Below are positions 10,050 through 22,590 of a stretch of 64,000 bases of DNA, one piece after another (the stretch's first letter is position 1; each line of letters starts with the position of its first letter). Location: contig NC_088170.1 of assembly GCF_028769735.1 (NCBI RefSeq), positions 43,006,920-43,070,919 of the forward strand. The letters run 5' to 3'. The DNA comes from Zonotrichia leucophrys gambelii. Taxonomy: Eukaryota; Chordata; Aves; Passeriformes; Passerellidae. The notes under the pieces were generated by a model. That model was not told the origin of the DNA, made no database searches, and saw only the letters and a list, made by a program, of their open reading frames with translations. The position numbers and the translations under genes are program-made.

Positions 10050-11160
10050 GTATGGACATCTTCCTTTAGAATCTCCAGTCACTGGGGGGTTACTACTTGC
10101 TGTCATTGTTTCCTTTATCTTAGGTGCTTTCTGTTCATTCACTGGCCACAGGTGGCGTGGAAGACAAGGTGAAAATTAGACTAGGTCATTAGAATACACT
10201 ATTAGAATATTTTCCTTACTAATTCTACTTTTCTATTGTCAGCTAAGTTTAGGCCAGGAATGGAAGAATCGATTTCCAGCCTCAGGAGAAGAAGCAGCCA
10301 AAAATTTTAACCTTAGCTGTTGTTGGGTCTGCAAAGGGCCAGAAGGATCTGAAGAGTGGCTATGGGTGACTAGCTCAGTGGAATCTAAATGGTGGGTCAA
10401 TACCCTGAGTGAGGTCCATAATGGGACGGGATTTGGGGACAAAGAAGGAAGTCCATGGTGACTTCATTTTCTGAATCAGGCACTTATAGCCTAAAAAGGA
10501 CAGGGGGTGTCTTTGTAGGAAAAGCATTGTGATTTGACTTTATCTTTGCATTTAAACAACTGGGTCTGGACTCCCAATTACCCTTCTTGCAGTTGATCCA
10601 AACATTAAGCAAATGCAGTCAAATGCCTATGAAGCTCACTAAAGGTCGCTACCTGAGGTGTTCCCACCATCATTACCAAAAAGACTTTGATGGCTGTAAA
10701 GCAGTGGGGACGGACAAGGGGTTTTTTGACTACCTATTTTTAAGCTGCCTCCGAGAAAGTTCCACAAGTAGAACACGTTGTTTGTGATTATCAGTGCAAA
10801 TGTCAACAACAGAATGGAACTTGAGCCCTTTTTTGGGAGTACTCCAAATCCAAGCAAACAGATTGCAGACCTAAATGTAGCTGGAAATCCTGCAGGGGAG
10901 CTTGGAAATCAAAATGTTGTAACTCTTAGGGTGGGGTAACTACTGTTGGAGGACTGCTAGGGCCAGGAAACGAGTGATCCTTTGACCCACCAATTGAAGA
11001 CAGAGTGAAGGAAGGCTCCTTAACAGAACATGGGCTTTGAAAAGACACCATTGGCGTTGCGGCCAACATGAGTATTGCAGCTTACCTCCAAACTGCTCAG
11101 GGATGTTATATGGGGCATATTAGACCTACCACAAGTTCAGGGAAATCACTTAGGATTCAA
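10050..11160 (+). pseudogene. env: Env surface subunit relic with CWVC motif
   Basis: An in-frame hydrophobic stretch at 10084-10140 (GLLLAVIVSFILGAF) could be the signal peptide. Downstream, 10231-10462 is open and contains NLSCCWVCKG. Its CXXC at 10321-10332 is the type used by gammaretrovirus-like surface subunits for a labile disulfide to TM. Further cysteine-bearing fragments follow to about 10800, in changing frames and with stops. An LTR-like element interrupts env after about 11160. Confidence 0.68.
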
Positions 11161-11239
11161 AATCTAAGATGATTTTATTAGAGAAAGCAACCAATTGATG
11201 CAGATCTTGTGGAAGTCCATCCGGAAATCCTTCAGTTTT

Positions 11240-12045
11240 TGCCTCACAATTGTCATGAGAAAAGGACCACCGAAGGGTTAAAAACTGTTGAGCCAGTTGG
11301 GAAAGAAAGTCTCATGTGTATTTAGCGTGTTTACAGATGGTGTCTGCAGAACATGCCATGCTGTACTCGAAGGGGCATGCTGCCCTGTTCTGAACAATGG
11401 AACTGGACTTTCTTCCAAACTTCAGGCCTGGCTGTACTGAGCTCCGGGGTGGCTCCCCCCCCTGCTCCAAGAGAAGACCCCTCTTGCCTGTCTTCAACCA
11501 CCGTGACAGACCAACTGAGATGCGAATCCCCTCATCAAAGAACCAAGAACCCCTCTGGCACCCTATTGGCACCCCCAAGGCACCCCCCTGGCAACCTCCT
11601 TCCAGAGACTGGGACTGTACCCCCTCCCAACTCAGGGAAGGGGGAGAACCTGCCCAGAGCAGACGTACCTGGGAGCATTCGGCCATGAAAACAATGGACT
11701 TTTCCCCTCCATGGAAACATAATTTTGGCCACCCTTCCCCCAGCCAAGAACAGTATATCTGGGGTTCGGTTCGACTGCCTCCCTGAGATCTCCCCAAGAC
11801 GTGTACCAGCGAGCATCGGCGGCGGGACCCCGAAGACATCGCGTCTTGGTAGCTATACCCCATTCCCTAACCTTCTTTCCTTCCTTTTTCCTTATCCTAT
11901 CCTTCTCTGCCCCGGATCCTCTAACCAATGCATATTTAGCTGTAGTTATTATCAATAAATTGTATCTTGTTGATTTGCTACTGCAAAATCCCTGTGCCTT
12001 TGTTGGTTATTTTTGCACCCAAAATCATTCGTCACCCGTTCATGT
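11240..12045 (+). mobile_element. LTR-like insertion within env
   Basis: Env surface and transmembrane homology is separated by roughly 0.8 kb of unrelated sequence. Near its right end is AATAAA (11954-11959), followed by a stretch like a retroviral R-U5 that ends near TTCGTCA (12028-12034). The preceding C-rich and purine-poor stretch at 11440-11660 could be U3. The open frames here (for example 11353-11688 and 11312-11863) lack recognisable domains and overlap on both strands. I read them as chance frames. Exact ends and target duplication are not resolved. Confidence 0.5.
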
Positions 12046-12049
12046 CGGG

Positions 12050-12645
12050 CGGACCTTCACAAGGGAGCAGCCCAAAATGGGGAAAAGATGAATGGCTACC
12101 AGAAAAAATGATACCACACTATGGACCAGCCACGTTAAATCCTTATGAATTAATATGAGGCGCCAGAGAACCCATTTATAATTTGAATGGGGTATTTAGG
12201 TTACAAGCTGTCTGCAATAATAAGCAACCAGAAAGCTACAGCTCTTGACCTTCTTGACGACCAATCCACTCAAATGAGGAATGCAATATTTCAGCGATAG
12301 ATGGTATAAGATTATCTATTAGCAGAAGGAGGAGGAGTTTGTGGCAAATGAAATTCTACAAACTGCTGTTGCAAAGAAATGGCAACAGAAAAGTGGTCAA
12401 ACAAACAACAAAGGAAATCAAGTTCGTATAGCAGTCCGAAGGTGGGAAGGATGGGAGTGGGACATGGTGTCATGGATACCTGGCAATCTATGGCTTAAAT
12501 GAATACTATTTCTCCTCTTGTGTGCTATAGCAACAATAGCCTTTTGCATGACACCTTGCTGAGTGCAATTCTTTCAGCAGGTGACCAAAGGGATGCAGGT
12601 AGTAGCCACGCCTACTGATGCAGAAAAGAATACAAAAAACTAGAA
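12050..12645 (+). pseudogene. env: Env transmembrane relic with CX7CC-like motif
   Basis: The stretch begins with GKDEWLPEKMIPHYGPATLN and continues with NLNGVFRLQAV and LDLLDDQSTQMRNAIF-type helices of a gammaretrovirus-like TM ectodomain. At 12340-12369 it reads C-G-K-stop-N-S-T-N-C-C, so the disulfide loop has seven positions (CX7CC), one of them an in-frame stop. A hydrophobic stretch at about 12490-12550 would be the membrane anchor, and the frame ends near 12643. Several stops and phase changes show that it is inactive. This envelope is distinct from the minus-strand CX6CC one at 3299-3994. Confidence 0.7.
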
Positions 12646-12834
12646 AATTCTGTCACTGCAAATAACTATAAAACCAAAGACAAATTTAAATCAATGGTAA
12701 TTAATATCTGTAAAGACAATTATGGAGAAAATAGAAAGACGTTGGATTGCAAGGAGTAAGATGAAAGATGTCAGCAAATTTACAGTGGTTTTAAGGACCT
12801 TGTACTTCTAGGAGGCTGAAACCTCTGTGTTAAA
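12646..12834. other. Unassigned junction between provirus and satellite
   Basis: A short A-rich and then mixed stretch separates the env tail from the first Sat A sequence. No 3' LTR, polypurine tract or target duplication was recognised, so the proviral 3' end seems to have been lost at or before the satellite boundary. Confidence 0.5.
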
Positions 12835-13117
12835 CTAGTACCTTGCCACTGTCCTACCTTTTCCAAACACATGAACATTGGGTTGGAAGGTGTTTTGGAC
12901 AACTTTCTTTTTCTTCTTGCAAAACACTCTGCAGACCTCTCTGCAACATGTAAAACACGATGGGAGATGTTCTCTGTGCTGGCACAGTTTCTCCTTGCCA
13001 CACATAGTGGAAAAGATTTTTGCAAAGATGTAGACCACAAAAGAAGCTAAAGACGAAGGTACGGAGCTCCCTGGAGCTGAGCGCCGCTGCAGGGCACATT
13101 TCGGCATGTAAAACACG
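12835..13117 (-). repeat. Inverted Sat A monomer at array edge
   Basis: Read on minus, this matches the forward Sat A monomer from its GGTAC segment back through GTTTTACATG and the Sat A ATG region to TGCCGAAATGTGCCC. Every later monomer is on plus. Near 13098 the minus sequence jumps to a second short minus piece (complement of a CCCATCGTGTTTTACA segment). Plus-strand sequence then begins near 13122, making a fold-back junction. Confidence 0.85.
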
Positions 13118-13399
13118 ATGGGAGAAGAGAGTTGTCCAAAACACTTTCCAACAGAATGCTGATGCGTTTGGAAAAGTTGGAGAGTGGAAAGGTACTGTTT
13201 TCTATCAGTTTGCAAGCTGCGCACACAAATCCCAGTGTTGTGCAGCTTCCTTCTTCACCATTCCGATGTAGCCGCACTCTACGGCACCCGGAGGCGAAGA
13301 AGCGGCTTCTTGGCGCAAAGATGGTGGTGACGGTCACAGTGCACTCCACACGGCAGCGTCTGCCGAAATGTGCCTGGCAGCGGCGCTTAGCTCAGGGGA

Positions 13400-15835
13400 G
13401 CTCTGTACCTTCGTCTTTAGAGTCTTTTGTGGTCTACATCATTGCAAAAAGCTTTTCCACTATGTCTGGCAAGGAGAAACTGTGCCAGCACAGAAAACAT
13501 CTCCCATCGTGTTTTACATGTTGCAGACAGGTCTGCAGAGTGTTTTGCACAAAGAAAAACAAAGTTGTCCAAAACAACTTCCAAGCCAAAGTTCATGTGT
13601 TATAAAAGGTAGGATAGCGGTCAGGTACTGTTTTCTATCAGTTTGCAAGCTGGGCACACTATCCCAGTGTTGTGCAGCTTCCGTCTTCACCTTTCTGATG
13701 CAGCCGCTCTCTCTGGCTCCTGGGGGTGAAGAAACGTCTTCTTCGCGGAAAGGCGAGTGTACCAGTCACAGTGCACTCCGGAGCGGGGGCTTCTGCCGAA
13801 ATGTGTCTGGAAGCGACGCTTAGCTCCGGGGAGCTCCGTACTTTTGTCTTTAGCGTCTTTTGTGATCTACATCATTGCAAAAAGTTTTTCCACTATGTCT
13901 GGCAAGGAGAAACTGTGCCAGCACAGAAAACATCTCCCATCATGTTTTACATGTTGCAGAGAAGTTTGCTGAGTGTTTTCCACGAAGAAAAAGAAAGCTG
14001 TCCAAAAAACCTTTCAACCCAATGTTCATGTGTTTGGAAAAGGTAGGAGAGTGGTAAGGTAGTGTTTTCTATCAGATTGCAAGCTGGGCACACAATTCCA
14101 GCATTGTGCAGCTTCCTTCTTCACCTTTCCGATGCCGCCGCTCTCTCCAGCACCCGGAGGCGAAGAGGCTTATTGGTGCAAAGACGATTGTGCCGGTCAC
14201 AGTGCACTCCAGACGGCGGCTTCTGCCGTATTGCGCCCGGCAGCGGCGCTTAGCTCCAGGGAGCTTCGCACACTCTTCTTTAGCGTCTTTTGTGGTCTAA
14301 ATCATTGCAAAAAGCTTTTCCACTATGTCTGGCAACGAGAAAATGTGCCAGCACAGAAAAAATCTCCCATCGTTTTTTACATGTTGCAGACAGGTCTGCA
14401 GAGTGTTTTGCACGAAGAAAAAGAAAATTGTCCAAAACTCATTCCAACCGAATGTTCATGTGTTTGGAAAAGGTAGGAGAGTGGTAAGGTACTGTTTTCT
14501 ATCAGATTGCAAGCTGGGCACACAATCTCAGCGTTGTACAGCTACCTTCTTCACCTTTCCGATGCAGCCTCTGTCTCCGACTCCCGGAGGCGAAGAAGCG
14601 ACTTGTTGGCACAAATCCAATTGTGCCGGTCACAGTGCACTCCAGACGGCGGCTTCTTCTGAACTGTACCCGGCAGCGGCGCAAAGATCCGGGGTGCTCC
14701 GTACCCTCTTCTTTAGCGTCTTTTGAGGTCTACATCATTGCAAAAAGTTTTTCCACTATGTCTGTCAAGGAGAAACTGTGCCAGCACAGAAAACATCTCC
14801 CATCGTGTTTTACATGTTTCAGAGAGGTCTGCAGAGTGTTTTGCATGAAGAAAAAGAAAATTGTCCAAAACTCATTCCAACTGAATGTTCATGTGTTTGG
14901 AAAAGGTAGGAGAGTGGTAAGGTTCTGTTTTCCATCAGTTTGCAAGCTGGGCACACAGCTCTAGTGTTGGGCAGATTCCTTCTTCACCGTTCAGATGTAG
15001 CCGCACTCTCCGGCTCCCGGAGGCGAAGAAGCGGCCTCTTGGCACAATGACGATTGATCCGGTCCCAGTGCTCTCCAGATGGCTGCTTCTGCTGAAATGT
15101 GCCAGGCAGCTGCTCTAACTTCCGGGGAGCTCCGTACCTTCGTCTTTAGCACCTTTTGTGGTCTACATCATTGCAAAAAGCTTTTCCACTATGTCTGGCA
15201 AGGAGTAACTGTGCCTGCACAGAAAACCTCTCCCATCGTGTTTAACATGTTGCAAAGAAGTCTGCAGAGTGTTTTGCAAGAAGAAAAAGAAAGTTGTCCA
15301 AAACACCTTCCAACCCAATGTTCATGTGTTTGGAAAAGGTAGGAGAGTGGTAAGGTACTGTTTTCTATCAGTTTGCAAGCTGCACACACAATCCCAATGT
15401 TGGGCAGCTTCTTTCTTCACCTTTCCAATGTAGCCGCTCTCTCCGGCTCCTGGGAACGAAGAAGTGTCTTCTTCGCACAAAGGCGAGGGTACCAATCACA
15501 GTGCACTCCGGAGCGGGGCCTTCTGCCGAAATGTGCCCGGCAGCGGCGCTTAGCTCTGGGGGGATCCGTAGCTTCGTCTTTAGCGTCTTTCGTGGTCTAC
15601 ATCATTGCAAAAAGCTTTTCCACTATGTCTGGCAAGGAGAAACTTTGTCCACACAGAAAACATCTCCCATCGTGTTTTACATGTTGCAGAGAGGTCTGCA
15701 GAGTGTTTTGCATGAAGAAGAAGAAAGTTGTCCAAAAAACCTTTCAACCGAATGTTCATGTGTTTGAAAAAGGAAGGATTGTGGTAAGGTACTGTTTTCT
15801 ATCAGTTTGCAAGCTGCGCACACAATCCCAGTGTT
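13400..15835 (+). repeat. Sat A higher-order repeat block, copy 1
   Basis: A run of about six monomers with private variants, including the GTTATAAAAGG monomer end near 13600 and the CACGAAGAAAAAGAAAGC type near 13980. It recurs nearly unchanged at 16862-18835. Offsets are 3462 bp for the left half and about 3020 bp for the right half, because copy 2 lacks one monomer. Confidence 0.82.
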
Positions 15836-16861
15836 GTGCAGCTTCATTCTTCACATTCTGAAAACAGCCGCGCTCTCCGGCTCCCGGAGGCGAAGAAGTG
15901 GCCTCTTGGCACAATGACGATTGTGCTGGTCACAGTGCACTCCAGACGGCTGCTCCTTCTGAAATGTGCCAGGCAGCGGCTCTTACCTCTGGGGAGCTCC
16001 GTACCTTCGTCTTTAGCGTCTTTTGTGGTCTACATCATTGCAAAAAGCTTTTCCACTATGTCAGGCAAGGAGAAACTGTGCCAGCACAGAAAACATCTCC
16101 CATCGTGTTTTACATGTTGCAGAGAGGTCTGCAGAGTGTTTTGCACGAAGAAAAAGAAAGTTGTCCAAAACACTTTCAAAGCCAATGTTCATGTGTTTGG
16201 AAAAGGTAGGAGAGTGGTAAGGTACTGTTTTCTATCAGATTGCAAGCTGGGCACACAATCCCAGCGTTGTACAGCTACCTTCTTCACCTTTCCGATGCAG
16301 CCTCTGTCTCTGGCTCCCGGGGGCGAAGAAGCGACTTCTTGGCACAAATACCATTGCGCCGGTCACAGTGCACTCCAGACGGCGGCTTCTTCTGAAATGT
16401 GCCAGGCAGCGGCGCTTAGCTCCGGGGAGCTCCGTACCTTCGTCTTTAGAGTCTTTTGTGGTCTACATCATTGCAAAAAGCTTTTCCACTATGTCAGGCA
16501 AGGAGAAACTGTGCCAGCACAGAAAACATCTCCCATCGTGTTTTACATGTTGCAGAGAGGTCTGCAGAGTGTTTTGCACGAAGAAAAAGAAAGTTGTCCA
16601 AAACACTTTCAAAGCCAATGTTCATGTGTTTGGAAAAGGTAGGAGAGTGGTAAGGTACTGTTTTCTATCAGATTGCAAGCTGGGCACACAATCCCAGCGT
16701 TGTACAGCTACCTTCTTCACCTTTCCGATGCAGCCTCTGTCTCTGGCTCCCGGGGGCGAAGAAGCGACTTCTTGGCACAAATACCATTGCGCCGGTCACA
16801 GTGCACTCCAGACGGCGGCTTCTTCTGAAATGTGCCAGGCAGCGGCGCTTAGCTCCGGGGA

Positions 16862-18835
16862 GCTCCGTACCTTCGTCTTTAGAGTCTTTTGTTGTCTACA
16901 TCATTGCAAAAAGCTTTTCCACTATGTCTGGCAAGGAGAAACTGTGCCAGCACAGAAAACATCTCCCATCGTGTTTTACATGTTGCAGACAGGTCTGCAG
17001 AGTGTTTTGCACGAAGAAAAACAAAGTTGTCCAAAACAACTTCCAAGCCAAAGTTCATGTGTTATAAAAGGTAGGATAGCGGTCAGGTACTGTTTTCTAT
17101 CAGTTTGCAAGCTGGGCACACTATCCCAGCGTTGTGCAGCTTCCGTCTTCACCTTTCTGATGCAGCCGCTCTCTCTGGCTCCTGGGGGTGAAGAAACGTC
17201 TTCTTCGCGGAAAGGCGAGTGTACCAGTCACAGTGCACTCCGGAGCGGGGGCTTCTGCCGAAATGTGTCTGGAAGCGGCGCTTAGCTCCGGGGAGCTCCG
17301 TACTTTTGTCTTTAGCGTCTTTTGTGATCTACATCATTGCAAAAAGTTTTTCCACTATGTCTGGCAAGGAGAAACTGTGCCAGCACAGAAAACATCTCCC
17401 ATCATGTTTTACATGTTGCAGAGAAGTTTGCTGAGTGTTTTCCACGAAGAAAAAGAAAGCTGTCCAAAAAACCTTTCAACCCAATGTTCATGTGTTTGGA
17501 AAAGGTAGGAGAGTGGTAAGGTAGTGTTTTCTATCAGATTGCAAACTGGGCACACAATTCCAGCATTGTGCAGCTTCCTTCTTCACCTTTCCGATGCCGC
17601 CGCTCTCTCCAGCACCCGGAGGCGAAGAGGCTTATTGGTGCAAAGACGATTGTGCCGGTCACAGTGCACTCCAGACGGCGGCTTCTGCCGTATTGCGCCC
17701 GGCAGCGGCGCTTAGCTCCAGGGAGCTTCGCACACTCTTCTTTAGCGTCTTTTGTGGTCTAAATCATTGCAAAAAGCTTTTCCACTATGTCTGGCAACGA
17801 GAAAATGTGCCAGCACAGAAAAAATCTCCCATCTTTTTTACATGTTGCAGACAGGTCTGCAGAGTGTTTTGCACGAAGAAAAAGAAAATTGTCCAAAACT
17901 CATTCCAACCGAATGTTCATGTGTTTGGAAAAGGTAGGAGAGTGGTAAGGTTCTGTTTTCCATCAGTTTGCAAGCTGGGCACACAGCTCTAGTGTTGGGC
18001 AGATTCCTTCTTCACCGTTCAGATGTAGCCGCACTCTCCGGCTCCCGGAGGCGAAGAAGCGGCCTCTTGGCACAATGACGATTGATCCGGTCCCAGTGCT
18101 CTCCAGATGGCTGCTTCTGCTGAAATGTGCCAGGCAGCTGCTCTAACTTCCGGGGAGCTCCGTACCTTCGTCTTTAGCACCTTTTGTGGTCTACATCATT
18201 GCAAAAAGCTTTTCCACTATGTCTGGCAAGGAGTAACTGTGCCTGCACAGAAAACCTCTCCCATCGTGTTTAACATGTTGCAGAGGGGTCTGCAGAGTGT
18301 TTTGCAAGAAGAAAAAGAAAGTTGTCCAAAACACCTTCCAACCCAATGTTCATGTGTTTGGAAAAGGTAGGAGAGTGGTAAGGTACTGTTTTCTATCAGT
18401 TTGCAAGCTGCACACACAATCCCAATGTTGGGCAGCTTCTTTCTTCACCTTTCCAATGTAGCCGCTCTCTCCGGCTCCTGGGAACGAAGAAGTGTCTTCT
18501 TCGCACAAAGGCGAGGGTACCAATCACAGTGCACTCCGGAGCGGGGCCTTCTGCCGAAATGTGCCCGGCAGCGGCGCTTAGCTCTGGGGGGATCCGTAGC
18601 TTCGTCTTTAGCGTCTTTCGTGGTCTACATCATTGCAAAAAGCTTTTCCACTATGTCTGGCAAGGAGAAACTTTGTCCGCACAGAAAACATCTCCCATCG
18701 TGTTTTACATGTTGCAGAGAGGTCTGCAGAGTGTTTTGCATGAAGAAGAAGAAAGTTGTCCAAAAAACCTTTCAACCGAATGTTCATGTGTTTGAAAAAG
18801 GAAGGATTGTGGTAAGGTACTGTTTTCTATCAGTT
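16862..18835 (+). repeat. Sat A higher-order repeat block, copy 2 (one monomer shorter)
   Basis: Near-identical to 13400-15835, including the GTTATAAAAGG variant at 17061-17071. The monomer corresponding to about 14500-14930 is missing. The join falls inside the monomer starting near 17787, where sequence like 14325 passes directly into sequence like 14900. This is the expected product of unequal exchange between adjacent monomers, either loss in copy 2 or gain in copy 1. Confidence 0.8.
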
Positions 18836-21250
18836 TGCAAAGCTGGCACCAATCCCATGTTGTGCAGCTTCATTCTTCACATTCTGAAAACAGCCGCGCT
18901 CTCCGGCTCCCGGAGGCGAAGAAGTGGCTCTGGCACCAAGACGATTGTGCTGGTCAAAAGTGCACTCCAGACGGCTGCTCCTTCTGAAATGTGCCAGTCA
19001 GCGGCTTTACCTCTGGGAGCTCCGTACCTTCGTCTTTAGCGTCTTTGTGGTCTAACATCTTGCAAAAAAGCTTTTCTACTATGTCTGGCAAGGAGAAACA
19101 GTGTCAGCACAGAAAACAACTCCCATCGTGTTTTACATTTGTGCAGAGAGGTCTGCAGAGTGTTTGCACAGAAGAAAAAGAAAGTTGTCCAAAACACTTT
19201 CAAAACCCAATGTTCATAGTGTTTGGAAAGGTAGGAGAGTGGTAAGTACTGTTTTCTACTCAAGATTGCAATAGCTGCGGCACACAATCCTCTCTGCGTT
19301 GCTACAGGCTATCCTTCTTTCACTCTTTCCGTATTCAAGCCCTTGTCTCTGGCTTCCCGGGGGCACGAAGAAGCGATCTCTTGGCACAATACCATGGAGC
19401 CGGTCACAGTCACTCCAGACGGCGGCTTCTTCTGAAATGTGCAAGGCAGCGGCGCTTAGCTCCGGGGAGCTCCGTCCTTCGTCTTCAGTTGAGTCTTTTG
19501 TGTCTACATCATTGCAAAAAGCTTTCCCTATGTCTGGCAAGGAGAAACTGTGCCAGCACGAAAAATCTCCCATCGTGTTTTACATGTTGCAGAGAGGTCT
19601 GCAGAGGGTTTTGCACGAAGAAAAGAAAGTTGTCCAAAACCTTTCAAAGCCAATGTTCATGTGTTTGGAAAGGTAGGAGAGTGGTAAGGTACTGTTTCTA
19701 TAAGTTGCAAGCTGGGCACACAATCTAGCGTTGTACAGCTACCTTCTTCACCTTTCCGATTGCAGCCCTGTCTCGGACTCCCGGAGGCGATGAGCGACTT
19801 GTTGGAACAAAATCCAAATTGTGCCGGTCACATGCACTCCAGGACGGGCTTTTCTGAACGTGACGGCAGCGTCATATTTCAATCGGGGCTCCGTACCTCT
19901 GTCTTTAGCAGTCTTTTGACGTCTACATATTGCAAAAGCTTTTCCCTATGTCTGGAAGGAGAAAACTGTGCCAGCACAGAAACATTCCATCGTGTTTACA
20001 TGTTCAGAGAGGTCTGCAGAGTGTTTTGCAGAAGAAAAAGAAATTGTCCAAAACTCTTCCAACCGAATGTTCATGTGTTTGGAAAAGGTAGAGAGTGGTA
20101 AGGTTCTGTTTTCCATCAGTTTGCAAAGCTGGGCACACAACCTATGTTGGCAGTTCCTTTTTCACCGTTCAGAGTAGCCGCACTCTCAGGCACCGGGGCG
20201 AAGAAGCGGCCTTCTTGGCAAATGCGATTGATCGGTCCAGTGCCTCAGATGGCTGCTTCTGCCTGAAATGTGCAGGCAGCTGCTCTAACTTCCGGGACCT
20301 CGTACCTTCTCTTTACGCACCTTTGTGGTCTACATCATTGCAAAAGCTTTTCCATATGTCTGGCAAGGAGTAACTGTGCCTGCACAGAAACCTCTCCCAT
20401 CGTGTTTACATGTTGCAAGAAGTCTGCAGAGTGTTTTGCAGAAGAATAAGAAATTGTCAAAACTACCTTCCAACCAATGTTCATGTGTTTGGAAAAGGTA
20501 GGAGATGGTAAGGTACTGTTTTCTATCAGTTTGCAAGCTGCACACAATCCAATGTTGTGCAGCTTTTTCTTCACCTTTCAATGTAGCCGCTCTCTCGGCT
20601 CCTGGACGAAGAAGTGTCTTCTTGCGCACAAAGCGAGTGGTACTCACAGTGCACTCCGAGCGGGCTTCTGCCGAATTGCCCGGCAGCGGCGCATAGCTCT
20701 GGGGGATCCGTACTTCGTCTTTAGCGCTTTCGTGGTCTACATCATTGCAAAAAGCTTTTCCACTATGTTGCAAGGAGAAACTTTGTCCGCACAGAAAACA
20801 TCTCCCATCGTGTTTTACATGTTGCAGAGAGGTCTGCAGAGTGTTTTGCAGAAGAAGAAGAAAGTGCACCAAAAACCTTTACAATGTTCATGTGTTTGAA
20901 AGAAGGATGTGGTAAGGTACGTTTTCTATCAGTTTGCAAGTGCGCACACATCAGTGTTGGCAGCTTCTTTACATTTAACAGCCGCCTTCGCTCGGAGGCG
21001 AAGAAGGGCTTTGGACAATCATTGTGCGGTCACAGTGCACTCCAGACGGCGCTCTTCTGAATGTGCCGCAGCGGCTACTCTGGGAGCTCGTACTCTCTTT
21101 AGGTCTTTTGTGGTCTACATCATTGCAAAAAGCTTTCACTATGTCGGCAAGGAGAAACTGTGCAGCACAGAAACATCTCCCATCGTGTTTTACATGTTGC
21201 AGAGAGGTTTGCAGAGTGTTTTGCACGAAGAAAAACAAAGTTGTCCAAAA
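18836..21250 (+). other. Poor-consensus stretch within Sat A
   Basis: Sat A monomers here carry many scattered single-base losses and gains, for example shortened CCACTATG and AAAACAT segments, while flanking monomers match each other closely. Spacing drops to as little as 376 bp. The change begins abruptly at about 18836 within a block otherwise matching 15.8 kb. This looks like unpolished long-read sequence rather than biology. Confidence 0.75.
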
Positions 21251-21799
21251 CCTTCCAACCCAATGTTCATGTGTTTGGAAAAGGTAGGAGAGTGGTAAGG
21301 TACTGTTTTCTATCAGTTTGCAAGCTGCGCACACAATCCCAGTGTTGTGCAGCTTCCTTCTTCACCTTTCCAATGCAGCCGCTCTCTCCGGCTCCCGGAG
21401 GCGAAGAAGCGGCTGCTTGGCGCAAAGACGATTGCGCCGGTCACACTGCTCTCCAAACGGCGGCTTCTGCCTAAATGTCCCCGGCAGCGGCGCCTAGCTC
21501 CGGGGAGCTCCGTACCTTCGTCTTTAGAGTCTTTTGTGGTCTACATCATTGCAAAAAGCTTTTCCACTATGTCTGGCAAGGAGAAACTGTGCCAGCACAG
21601 AAAACATCTCCCATCGTGTTTTACATGTTGCAGAGAGGTCTGCAGAGTGTTTTGCACGAAGAAAAAGAAAGTTGTCCAAAACACTTTCAAAGCCAATGTT
21701 CATGTGTTTGGAAAAGGTAGGAGAGTGGTAAGGTACTGTTTTCTATCAGATTGCAAGCTGGGCACACAATCCCAGCGTTGTACAGCTACCTTCTTCACC

Positions 21800-22590
21800 T
21801 TTCCGATGCAGCCTCTGTCTCTGGCTCCTGGGAACGAAGAAGTGTCTTCTTCGCCCAAAGGCGAGGGTACCAATCACAGTGCACTCCGGAGCGGGGCCTT
21901 CTGCCGAAATGTGCCCGGCAGCGGCGCTTAGCTCTGGGGGGATCCGTAGCTTCGTCTTTAGCGTCTTTCGTGGTCTACATCATTGCAAAAAGCTTTTCCA
22001 CTATGTCTGGCAAGGAGAAACTTTGTCCGCACAGAAAACATCTCCCATCGTGTTTTACATGTTGCAGAGAGGTCTGCAGAGTGTTTTGCATGAAGAAGAA
22101 GAAAGTTGTCCAAAAAACCTTTCAACCGAATGTTCATGTGTTTGAAAAAGGAAGGATTGTGGTAAGGTACTGTTTTCTATCAGTTTGCAAGCTGCGCACA
22201 CAATCCCAGTGTTGTGCAGCTTCATTCTTCACATTCTGAAAACAGCCGCGCTCTCCGGCTCCCGGAGGCGAAGAAGTGGCCTCTTGGCACAATGACGATT
22301 GTGCTGGTCACAGTGCACTCCAGACGGCTGCTCCTTCTGAAATGTGCCAGGCAGCGGCTCTTACCTCTGGGGAGCTCCGTACCTTCGTCTTTAGCGTCTT
22401 TTGTGGTCTACATCATTGCAAAAAGCTTTTCCACTATGTCAGGCAAGGAGAAACTGTGCCAGCACAGAAAACATCTCCCATCGTGTTTTACATGTTGCAG
22501 AGAGGTCTGCAGAGTGTTTTGCAAAAAGAAAAAGAAAATTGTCCAAAACATTTCAAAGCCAATATTCATGTGTTTGGAAAAGGTAGGAGA
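21800..22590 (+). repeat. Sat A higher-order repeat fragment, third copy
   Basis: Two monomers here match 15435-16230 almost base for base, including the AAGTGTCTTCTTCGC variant and the following monomer with GTGGCCTCTTGGC. It supports block-wise spread of variants within the array. Confidence 0.7.

Noticed and set aside
11312..11863. A 183-codon minus frame
   Set aside because: It lies inside the LTR-like insertion, overlaps plus frames of similar length and has no recognisable motif.
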